DNA from: Clostridiales bacterium
Lineage (GTDB): Bacteria > Bacillota > Clostridia > Lachnospirales > Lachnospiraceae
DNA length: 11,967 nt
NCBI GenBank assembly: GCA_019416265.1
Contig: DXXQ01000229.1
Coordinates: 1 to 11,967, forward strand
Reading direction: 5' to 3'
Under the pieces are notes generated by a model. The model was not told where the DNA came from. It saw nothing but the letters and a program-made list of their open reading frames with translations, and searched no databases. How positions within the stretch are numbered: position 1 is the first letter of the stretch; the number at the start of each line of letters is the position of its first letter. Positions 1 to 5,237 of this stretch are shown here, one piece after another. A program made the translations under genes and the position numbers.

Positions 1-513
1 TCTGAGTTGTTTGATAATACGGTTGGCATATTTGGGATTGTTTTCCGTCACCCAGGCTTCAATGCCGGATGTATCAAAGAGCATCATAGAAGCTTTATGC
101 AGATCAATCCGCTGGCATATCGGTTCGGTCAGGTCAACAAGCTTGTCAAACATCGATTGTAAGTCCAATAAGAAATCCTGTTTGAACCTGGTGAATTTAG
201 AGGCATCTGGGACAACATCAAAGCCACAGAAATCTCGTAATTCCTGAGAGTATTTGAGAAATACAATCAAGAGAGAGGTCGTTGGAATTGAGAAAATAAG
301 CTGTAATAACAGAGCTCTAAGCATTGGATAAAGAAGATGCTTGCGGGGTCTGCCGGTGGCAGCATGAAAATGAGAAAAGAAAGACACCGGAACAATTTCA
401 TCAAGGTTAATGGCTTGCTCGAGAAGATCGAGGAACTGGTATTTATCATTATCAAATTTATTTTGGCAATCGGTAAAAATATCTGCCAAAGAAAGCTGTT
501 TGTATGGTATCAT
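1..513 (-). CDS. IS transposase, N-terminal 171 codons (runs off left edge)
   Basis: Reading the minus strand from the ATG at 513 gives an open frame of 171 codons to the window edge with no stop, so the gene is cut by the window rather than visibly broken. The protein begins MIPYKQLSLADIF. It has a basic GRPRKHLLYPMLRALL segment, then CGFDVVPDASKFTRFKQDF, then LFDTSGIEAWVTENNPKYA. The last resembles the first catalytic aspartate region of DDE transposases with a DUF772-type N-terminus (IS1182/IS5-like groups). A strong ribosome binding site (AAAGGAG, 524-530) sits 10 bases upstream. The transposase call is secure from the overall pattern; the exact IS family is inference. The C-terminal catalytic D and E residues are not visible, so activity cannot be judged. 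Confidence 0.85.
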   Translation of the reverse strand, partial: MIPYKQLSLADIFTDCQNKFDNDKYQFLDLLEQAINLDEIVPVSFFSHFHAATGRPRKHLLYPMLRALLLQLIFSIPTTSLLIVFLKYSQELRDFCGFDVVPDASKFTRFKQDFLLDLQSMFDKLVDLTEPICQRIDLHKASMMLFDTSGIEAWVTENNPKYANRIIKQLR

Positions 514-520
514 ATAGGTA

Positions 521-593
521 CAACTCCTTTCTGAGTGGATATGGTTAATTGTTACTGGACATTTCAATTTTACCATAAACCAGTGAGGAGTTG
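521..593 (-). promoter_or_regulatory. Inverted repeat that can sequester the transposase ribosome binding site
   Basis: On the minus strand the arm at 593-573 begins CAACTCCT and the arm at 544-521 ends AGGAGTTG, giving 8 perfect pairs. Further pairing (CTG/CAG, then TATGG/CCATA) brings the total to about 16 pairs with two internal loops and a 28-base loop. The downstream arm contains the Shine-Dalgarno AAGGAG of the transposase. A transcript entering from outside would carry both arms and could hide the ribosome binding site. One starting between the arms would not. A weak candidate internal promoter with -35 TTGAAA (562-567) lies between the arms, but its -10 is poor. Confidence 0.5.
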
Positions 594-616
594 TTTTATT
601 TTGTGACAAAAAGAAT

Positions 617-653
617 CCCGTATTTATGCGGGCTTCGGCGTTTCGCAAACGCC
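617..653 (+). other. Two tandem hairpins in the leader of the secreted-protein operon
   Basis: The first hairpin is CCCGTA/TGCGGG (617-622 with 627-632, loop TTTA). It contains a T-G pair that works as a wobble only in plus-strand RNA. The second is a perfect GGCGTTT/AAACGCC (637-643 with 647-653, loop CGC). Four bases separate them. The second is followed by TAAAAAA, not a T-run, so this is not a plus-strand intrinsic terminator. They lie 33 bases or more upstream of the ATG at 686. Their role is unknown: leader structure, mRNA stabiliser or remnant of the IS junction. Confidence 0.5.
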
Positions 654-685
654 TAAAAAATTTCAAATTAGAAAGGAGAATTTAT

Positions 686-1120
686 ATGAAACGAACAATT
701 TCTAAACTATTACTTTATTTTTTATTAGCTGTCACTTTAATTTGCCCAATTACAGTTCATGCCACATCTTTTGATGATAATCTTTCCGATGTTTTCACTA
801 ATGAAACGTATTCTCGTGCTGGTGTATATACTATTACCAAATATGCATTTGCAACTTACGGAAATAATTCCATTCAAATACGCGTTAATCTTCAATGTCG
901 CGATAAACTAGGAAATTCTTCTGGAAGTTACATCTTAGGAATTAGCAGCATGAGTATTGAAAGTTTCTCTGGTTGGTATAATGTAGAACGCAACTCTATA
1001 ACCAAAGGAGCTATCACCTATTCAAATAATAACCAAACAGCATCTTTACCTATAACATACAGGGCTAGCACTGGAACGGGTTTTCGCTCATATTCCGCTA
1101 ACATAACGGTGAGATTATGA
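686..1120 (+). CDS. Small secreted protein of unknown function, AT-rich (144 aa)
   Basis: The ATG at 686 is chosen because AAAGGAG (672-678) lies 7 bases upstream and the protein then starts with a clean Sec signal peptide. That peptide has MKRTISK, a hydrophobic core (about residues 8-22), and a probable signal peptidase I site after VHA (residue 26). The in-frame ATG at 626 sits inside a leader hairpin and would add a basic, non-signal extension. The mature part is about 118 residues, rich in Ser, Thr, Asn and Tyr with alternating polar/hydrophobic stretches (for example NNSIQIRVNLQ and NQTASLPITYRAS). This suggests a small beta-sandwich; one mature cysteine is C71. I do not recognise the family. 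It overlaps the next gene by 4 bases (ATGA), so the two are probably co-translated. Base composition is clearly more AT-rich than the core genes to the right, consistent with transfer. Confidence 0.8.
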   Translation: MKRTISKLLLYFLLAVTLICPITVHATSFDDNLSDVFTNETYSRAGVYTITKYAFATYGNNSIQIRVNLQCRDKLGNSSGSYILGISSMSIESFSGWYNVERNSITKGAITYSNNNQTASLPITYRASTGTGFRSYSANITVRL

Positions 1121-1953
1121 AAAAATTTTTAATATTTTTAATCCTCTCTGCTAGCATACTTTCATGCACAGTTGTTCATGCCAAGTCACCCGCAGCTTCC
1201 TTAAAAAATTCCCAATCGGAGAAAGTTGTGTGGATTACGGATACTGATTTACAAAATTCCGAACAATTGTCAAAAGCTATTGAAATGTTGGGCAAAACTT
1301 CATACGGCTATGCTCTTCCAGCTATTGAATTCGTATTTTGTGAAAATGATAAACTTGCAGAATTCGTTCAAAAAGCTCAGGAACAAAACACAAAAATAGG
1401 AGCCATCACCACCCACTCAAAGGAAGCCTGTGAATCCATCCTTGATGAAACCTCAATTTCACTCTATTATAACTTAAACGATAAAGCTTCACTGAAAGAA
1501 TACCATGATTTTTATAATTTCTCTTTAAATCCGTCAGAGGATGCAATTGAAACTCTTGGAAATTATTTAATTTACCCTGTAAGCGAAGCCGCGGACGAAA
1601 GATGCTGGTATGGTACAATCAACGTCATTATGAGATACTGGAAACATTTTTCAGATACAGCGGCAACATTTAAGGATAATTTATCCTTCGAAGAACGCCA
1701 TACATCAATACCGCTTTCTGCATCAACCATGACAATCACAAAAGAAACAATAGAATCAGAAATATTGAATCCTGCTGCAGTTATCATTTATCTTGACGGT
1801 CAGGAAATTGACACAATCCCTTATGAAGGTGAAGATATAATTATCAATCTTGATAAAAAAGGTAATTATCGCATACAGGTTTTAAGCCAGCAAATGACTG
1901 ATATTTCCTCTAAAGTTATTTATGACACTGCAGCCTCTCCAGAAAAGAGCTGA
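1117..1953 (+). CDS. Secreted protein of unknown function, AT-rich (278 aa)
   Basis: The start ATG at 1117 overlaps the preceding stop (ATGA). There is only a weak GGTGAG upstream, so translation is probably coupled. The N-terminus is a Sec signal peptide with the likely cleavage after VHA (residue 22), an ending like that of its upstream partner. C17 lies in ILSC, a poor lipobox, so lipidation is possible but less likely. The mature N-terminal part looks alpha/beta, with strands such as VVWIT (37-41) and KIGAITT (93-99) alternating with helices. A central CWYGTINVIMRYW segment (163-175) follows. The C-terminal about 60 residues (AAVIIYLDGQEID to IYD) look like an Ig/FN3-type beta-sandwich. 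Mature cysteines are C75, C105 and C163. I do not recognise the family; no enzyme motif is evident. The pair ends at a strong terminator, making a self-contained two-gene unit next to the IS. Confidence 0.8.
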   Translation: MKKFLIFLILSASILSCTVVHAKSPAASLKNSQSEKVVWITDTDLQNSEQLSKAIEMLGKTSYGYALPAIEFVFCENDKLAEFVQKAQEQNTKIGAITTHSKEACESILDETSISLYYNLNDKASLKEYHDFYNFSLNPSEDAIETLGNYLIYPVSEAADERCWYGTINVIMRYWKHFSDTAATFKDNLSFEERHTSIPLSASTMTITKETIESEILNPAAVIIYLDGQEIDTIPYEGEDIIINLDKKGNYRIQVLSQQMTDISSKVIYDTAASPEKS

Positions 1954-2018
1954 TTTTCCTCCATCTCACAATCCAAAAGAGCTGTCACACATCGAAAACT
2001 CCCTCAAGGAAATGTTGT

Positions 2019-2047
2019 CCCCCATTTAAAATGGGGGTTTTCCTTTT
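2019..2047 (+). terminator. Strong intrinsic terminator after the secreted-protein pair
   Basis: CCCCCATTT (2019-2027) pairs with AAATGGGGG (2029-2037) around a minimal loop; in practice this is a 7-bp stem with a 5-base loop. TTTTCCTTTT follows directly at 2038-2047. There is no T-run on the opposite strand, so it acts on plus-strand transcripts from 686-1953. Confidence 0.88.
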
Positions 2048-2076
2048 GCAAAATGTCTATCCCCCCAATCCTCTCA

Positions 2077-2082
2077 TATAAT
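2077..2082 (+). promoter_or_regulatory. Candidate -10 box (TATAAT) for the polysaccharide deacetylase
   Basis: A perfect TATAAT lies 36 bases upstream of the TTG start and just after the terminator of the preceding unit. A new promoter is expected here. No good -35 hexamer is found 16-18 bases upstream, so this rests on the -10 and on position alone. Confidence 0.4.
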
Positions 2083-2118
2083 AAAACCAAGAACTTCTCT
2101 GCATAACAGGAGACTGCC

Positions 2119-2835
2119 TTGAAGTATTGGAAATATATGATCTGTCTTTTTCTTGCTGTGCTGTTGTTTCTGGTAATTCCCCTGTGTTCCGGACAGGATT
2201 TTCGGAGAAAAGCGGCTGTCACAGTTGCCGGAAAGGGCATGATCAGACTTATGGAACAGGAAATGGAAGAAGAACTGGAATCCCCGAAAGTCAGCCTCAC
2301 CTTTGATGACGGGCCAAGTCGGAAATATACGCCCCTCCTTCTCGACGGACTGAAAGAGCGGGGCATCCACGCCACCTTTTTTCTTATGGGAAAAAATATC
2401 CCGGGAAACGAAGACCTGGTAGAACGCATCCAGGATGAAGGACATCTGATCGGAAACCATACCTATAACCATATACAGCTGGACAGAGTTTCCGAGCTTA
2501 CCGCAAAAGAAGAAATTGAAAAAACCAGCAACGAAATCTTCAAAATTACGGGAACTTATCCCTCCTACGTCCGGCCCCCCTTCGGCGCATGGCGGAAAGA
2601 CCTTGATTTCTCCGTTACCATGTTCCCTGTCTTCTGGGATATCGATACCCTGGACTGGAAAACAAAGAATCCAGACAGCGTCAGCCGGATCGTGGAAAAC
2701 CAGATTCACGACGGCGCCATCATCCTTATGCACGACGGTTTCGAAACCTCTGTGGAGGCAGCCCTGCGCATCGCAGATGAGCTGTCCAAAGAGGGGTATG
2801 ATTTCGTAACCGTAGACCAGCTTCTTGTATTGTAG
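2119..2835 (+). CDS. Polysaccharide deacetylase (NodB domain), membrane-anchored or secreted
   Basis: This carbohydrate esterase family 4 enzyme is expected to remove N-acetyl groups from a cell-surface polymer, most likely peptidoglycan. The full NodB set is visible. TFDDGPS (61-67) holds base D63 and metal ligand D64. GNHTYNH (112-118) holds metal ligands H114 and H118. RPPFG (152-156), DIDTLDW (174-180) and LMHD with H205 complete it. An N-terminal hydrophobic segment (about 8-23) acts as signal peptide or anchor, and the enzyme works outside the membrane. The start is TTG at 2119, with AGGAG (2108-2112) 6 bases upstream; an internal ATG at 2137 has no comparable site. At 238 residues it is close to a minimal single-domain enzyme with no added binding domains. 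Substrate (GlcNAc or MurNAc) cannot be told from sequence alone. Confidence 0.92.
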   Translation: MKYWKYMICLFLAVLLFLVIPLCSGQDFRRKAAVTVAGKGMIRLMEQEMEEELESPKVSLTFDDGPSRKYTPLLLDGLKERGIHATFFLMGKNIPGNEDLVERIQDEGHLIGNHTYNHIQLDRVSELTAKEEIEKTSNEIFKITGTYPSYVRPPFGAWRKDLDFSVTMFPVFWDIDTLDWKTKNPDSVSRIVENQIHDGAIILMHDGFETSVEAALRIADELSKEGYDFVTVDQLLVL

Positions 2836-2847
2836 AAGCTCTTCCAT

Positions 2848-2890
2848 AAAGCAATGAAATTTGTTAAATATTCCCCTTTTCAATTGCTTT
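2848..2890 (+). terminator. Probable weak intrinsic terminator after the deacetylase
   Basis: AAAGCAAT (2848-2855) plus GAAA pairs with TTTC plus ATTGCTTT (2883-2890), with one bulged A at 2882. This makes a 12-bp AT-rich stem with a loop of about 18 bases. The downstream T-run is short, so efficiency is probably modest. Confidence 0.45.
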
Positions 2891-2912
2891 TTCCTGCTGA
2901 TTTCGTTATACT
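2884..2912 (+). promoter_or_regulatory. Candidate promoter for the DUF624-radical SAM-DUF4364 operon
   Basis: The -35 is TTGCTT (2884-2889) and the -10 is TATACT (2907-2912), separated by exactly 17 bases. The -10 matches consensus at five of six positions; the -35 matches only in TTG. It overlaps the downstream arm of the deacetylase terminator. Transcription would start near 2919. Confidence 0.5.
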
Positions 2913-2927
2913 TATTTAATGACACGC

Positions 2928-2952
2928 TGTGCCGAACCCCATTTCCGGCACA
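2928..2952 (+). other. Hairpin in the 5' leader of the DUF624 gene
   Basis: TGTGCCG (2928-2934) pairs perfectly with CGGCACA (2946-2952) across an 11-base loop. It lies between the candidate promoter and the ribosome binding site (AAAGGAG, 2966-2972). No T-run follows, so it is not a terminator. It may stabilise the 5' end of the mRNA or bind a regulator. Confidence 0.5.
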
Positions 2953-2984
2953 AAATACTAAAGTAAAAGGAGTTGTTATTATTA

Positions 2985-3734
2985 ATGGGCAGATTATTTA
3001 ACATGGACAACAAATTCTTCACGTTCATGGGCAAGGTTGCAGATCTGATCATAGTGAACCTGCTCTGCGTCCTGTGCTGTCTTCCCATCGTGACGATGGG
3101 AGCCTCTCTTACGGCTCTCCACTATGTCACCATGAAGATGGTAAGAAATGAAGAATCCTATATTGTAAAAAGTTTCTTTAAATCTTTTAAAGAGAATTTC
3201 AAGCAGGCAACGATCATTAATCTGATCATGCTGGTGGTAGGACTGATGCTGTTTCTGGATATCAGTATTGTAAAGAGGATGTCAGGCAAGCTCTACAGCG
3301 CCCTTTTCGTAGTCTTCATTGCATTCCTCCTGCTTTACATGCTGGTATTCCTGTACATTTATCCTGTACTTGCCAAATTTTATAACACCATCAAGCACAC
3401 ATTTATCAATGCGTTCCTGATGTCCATCCGTCACCTTCCTTACACCTTTGTAATGCTGGTGATCACCCTGCTTCCAATCGGCGTTTTCTTTATCCCATCC
3501 TTCCAGATTCAGTCTACCTGTATCATGCTGCTTCTTCTCATGGGACCTGCCGTGATCGCTTACTTCAACGGCCACTTCCTGGTGAAAATCTTTGACAATT
3601 ATATTCCAAAGGAAGAAGAAGCTCAGGAGGAAGCATTAATCGACCAGGCTCTGCCGGAAAACACCTTTACAGAGAATCCTCTGGCTCAAAGCAGCACTGC
3701 AGAAGACACTCCTGCAGGAAACGACCCTGTATGA
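2985..3734 (+). CDS. DUF624 (YesL-like) integral membrane protein
   Basis: MGRLFNMDNKFFTFMGKVADLI followed by CCLPIVTMGAS and MVRNEESYIVKSFFKSFK is the characteristic start of DUF624/YesL proteins. The family is common in Firmicutes, often near carbohydrate genes, and has no established biochemical role. Hydrophobicity suggests five membrane segments, roughly residues 18-43, 75-93, 103-128, 148-168 and 172-192. The last about 40 residues are an acidic, low-complexity tail beginning IPKEEEAQEEA and ending GNDPV, probably cytoplasmic. The ATG at 2985 is chosen because it begins the conserved MGRLF motif and has AAAGGAG 12 bases upstream; a TTG at 2973 directly abuts the GGAG and cannot be used with it. 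The stop overlaps the next gene start by 4 bases (ATGA), implying coupled translation. Confidence 0.88.
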   Translation: MGRLFNMDNKFFTFMGKVADLIIVNLLCVLCCLPIVTMGASLTALHYVTMKMVRNEESYIVKSFFKSFKENFKQATIINLIMLVVGLMLFLDISIVKRMSGKLYSALFVVFIAFLLLYMLVFLYIYPVLAKFYNTIKHTFINAFLMSIRHLPYTFVMLVITLLPIGVFFIPSFQIQSTCIMLLLLMGPAVIAYFNGHFLVKIFDNYIPKEEEAQEEALIDQALPENTFTENPLAQSSTAEDTPAGNDPV

Positions 3735-4651
3735 GAAAGTGGAAAGAAAAGCCGTATCACTCCCTTGACTATATGCTTCGGGAGCGCTTTGGAGAAAAAG
3801 TCTACAAAGTCACACTGAACGGCGGAATGTCCTGCCCTAACAGAGATGGAAAAATCGGCACAAGAGGCTGTATCTTCTGCAGTGAAGGAGGAAGCGGCGA
3901 CTTTGCAGCCCCTGCAAGCCTTTCCATCACAGAACAGATTGACAGCCAGATCGCCCTTCTTTCCCGGAAACGCCCCATCGAAAAATATATAGCCTATTTT
4001 CAGGCATACACCAACACCTATGCCCCTGTGGAATATCTTCGGAAGATTTTCACAGAGGCTCTCTCCCATCCGAAGGTTGTCGCCCTTTCCATAGGAACAA
4101 GACCTGACTGTCTGGGAGATGAAGTCATATCCCTTTTGTCAGAGCTTAACAGGAAAAAAACTGTATGGATCGAACTGGGACTGCAGACGATTCATCCCCG
4201 GACTGCCGTCTACATCCGCCGGGGCTATAAGCTTGAGGTCTTTGAAAATGCTGTCAGAAATCTTCGCAGAGAGGGAATCGAGGTCATTGTACACACAATC
4301 CTCGGACTTCCGAAAGAAAGCCGCGAAGACATCCTTGCAACCATGGAATATTTAAACAAACAGGATATTCAGGGAATCAAGCTTCAGCTTCTCCATGTTC
4401 TCAAAGGCACGGATCTGGCATCTGATTATGAAAACAATCTGTTCCGGGTTTATGAGAGAGACGAATATATCGATCTCCTCATCGACTGTCTGGAACATCT
4501 TCGCCCTGACCTTGTGATTCACCGTATCACCGGAGACGGGCCGAAGGATTTACTGATTGCTCCCCTGTGGGCAAGCCGCAAACGCGAGGTATTAAATCTT
4601 CTTCATCACGAGATGAGCAAGAGACTGAGTTATCAGGGAAAAGCCCTGTAA
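3731..4651 (+). CDS. TIGR01212 family radical SAM protein (YtqA/YhcC-like)
   Basis: The N-terminus carries the family cluster motif, CPNRDGKIGTRGCIFC, with cysteines C35, C47 and C50 (CX11CX2C rather than the usual CX3CX2C). These should bind the [4Fe-4S] cluster that cleaves S-adenosylmethionine. EGGSGDF follows closely after C50. Further conserved-looking blocks are YFQAYTNTYAP, LSIGTRPDCL, ELGLQTIH, VHTILGLPKE and GIKLQLLHVLKGT. The 306-residue length is normal for the family. From memory, B. subtilis YtqA has been linked to wobble-uridine modification of tRNA; I cannot check that here and do not assign a symbol. Translation is probably coupled to the DUF624 gene through the ATGA overlap. 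Confidence 0.9.
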   Translation: MRKWKEKPYHSLDYMLRERFGEKVYKVTLNGGMSCPNRDGKIGTRGCIFCSEGGSGDFAAPASLSITEQIDSQIALLSRKRPIEKYIAYFQAYTNTYAPVEYLRKIFTEALSHPKVVALSIGTRPDCLGDEVISLLSELNRKKTVWIELGLQTIHPRTAVYIRRGYKLEVFENAVRNLRREGIEVIVHTILGLPKESREDILATMEYLNKQDIQGIKLQLLHVLKGTDLASDYENNLFRVYERDEYIDLLIDCLEHLRPDLVIHRITGDGPKDLLIAPLWASRKREVLNLLHHEMSKRLSYQGKAL

Positions 4652-4662
4652 CAGGCTTTTCC
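4637..4662 (+). other. Intercistronic hairpin directly before the DUF4364 ribosome binding site
   Basis: GGAAAAGCC (4637-4645) pairs perfectly with GGCTTTTCC (4654-4662) across an 8-base loop that holds the radical SAM stop codon. The AAGGAGG ribosome binding site starts two bases later (4664-4670). The T-run is inside the stem rather than after it, so it is a poor terminator. It may protect mRNA ends or modulate translation of the next gene. Confidence 0.55.
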
Positions 4663-4675
4663 GAAGGAGGTATTT

Positions 4676-5188
4676 ATGGCTACACCTTTTACTGTTTATA
4701 AGCTGATCGTTCTCTATATGCTGCAGCATTCCGAGAGCAGCCTGACCAATTCCCAGATTTCGGAATTTATTCTCGAAAAGGAATACACAAATTATTTCCA
4801 TCTCCAGCAGGCAATTTCCGAGCTGGTGGAATCCGAGCTGATCGAAAAAGTGACCCGCTCCAATGTATCCCACTATAACCTCACGGAAGAAGGCAGAAAA
4901 ACGCTCTCCTATTTCCAGCAGGACTTATCTCCGGAAATCCGCAGGGAAGTCAAGGACTACCTCAAATCCGGCGGATATGAGGCTGCCGAGCGCATCATCA
5001 CTCCTGCGGACTATTATATTTCCGCCCAGGGAAGCTACACGGTTCACTGTCAGCTTATCGAAAAAAATACCTCTCTCATCGACCTGACTATGACAGCCCC
5101 AAATCTGGAGGCAGCCAAATCCATGTGTCGGAAATGGTCCGGAAAAAGCCAGGAAATTTACGACAAAATAATGGAGGAGCTTCTCTAA
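4676..5188 (+). CDS. DUF4364 family protein, winged-helix-like
   Basis: The 170-residue protein starting MATPFTVYKLIVLYML matches the DUF4364 pattern seen across Clostridia. Residues about 1-80 look like a winged helix: SSLTNSQISEFILEK as a helix pair, FHLQQAISELVESELIEKV as a recognition-type helix, then a YNLTEEGRKTL wing typical of MarR/PadR-like folds. The C-terminal part has beta character (SYTVHCQLIEKN). A DNA-binding role is inference; no target is known. The start is supported by AAGGAGG 5 bases upstream. It is the last gene of the plus-strand operon. Confidence 0.85.
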   Translation: MATPFTVYKLIVLYMLQHSESSLTNSQISEFILEKEYTNYFHLQQAISELVESELIEKVTRSNVSHYNLTEEGRKTLSYFQQDLSPEIRREVKDYLKSGGYEAAERIITPADYYISAQGSYTVHCQLIEKNTSLIDLTMTAPNLEAAKSMCRKWSGKSQEIYDKIMEELL

Positions 5189-5203
5189 TCTCCCCCATAG
5201 ACG

Positions 5204-5237
5204 AGAAGCAGAGCTTTATTCCTCTGCTTCTTTTTTT
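5204..5237 (+). terminator. Intrinsic terminator of the DUF624-radical SAM-DUF4364 operon
   Basis: AGAAGCAGAG (5204-5213) pairs perfectly with CTCTGCTTCT (5222-5231) across an 8-base loop, and the T-run continues to 5237. The minus-strand version has no T-run after the stem, so it works in the plus direction. Its downstream arm lies inside the last codons of convergent rarA. Confidence 0.9.

Larger units (their letters stand above)
1..593 (-). mobile_element. Partial insertion sequence, upstream end only
   Basis: The transposase start and its leader mark this as one end of an insertion sequence whose remainder lies left of the window. The outer boundary is not certain. The inverted repeat at 521-544/573-593 is the last element-like structure before the AT-rich plus-strand genes, so the end is placed near 593. 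No target-site duplication can be identified because the other end is absent. Confidence 0.5.

Noticed and set aside
626..685. In-frame upstream ATG that would lengthen the first secreted protein by 20 residues
   Set aside because: It lies inside the leader hairpin, lacks a ribosome binding site and would bury the signal peptide; the ATG at 686 has AAAGGAG at ideal spacing.
1123..1170. Lipoprotein signal in the second secreted protein (ILSC at residues 14-17)
   Set aside because: Leucine at the -2 position is a poor lipobox fit, and a better signal peptidase I site (VHA) follows five residues later; kept only as an alternative.
1943..1984. Direct repeat AAAAGAGCTG at 1943-1952 and 1975-1984
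   Set aside because: Only 10 bases, two copies, with no shared flanks; probably chance or a small duplication, and no attachment-site context.
2074..2925. Long minus-strand open frame opposite the deacetylase gene
   Set aside because: It is a shadow of the NodB gene; the plus strand has all catalytic motifs and a good start, and the antisense product has no recognisable domain.
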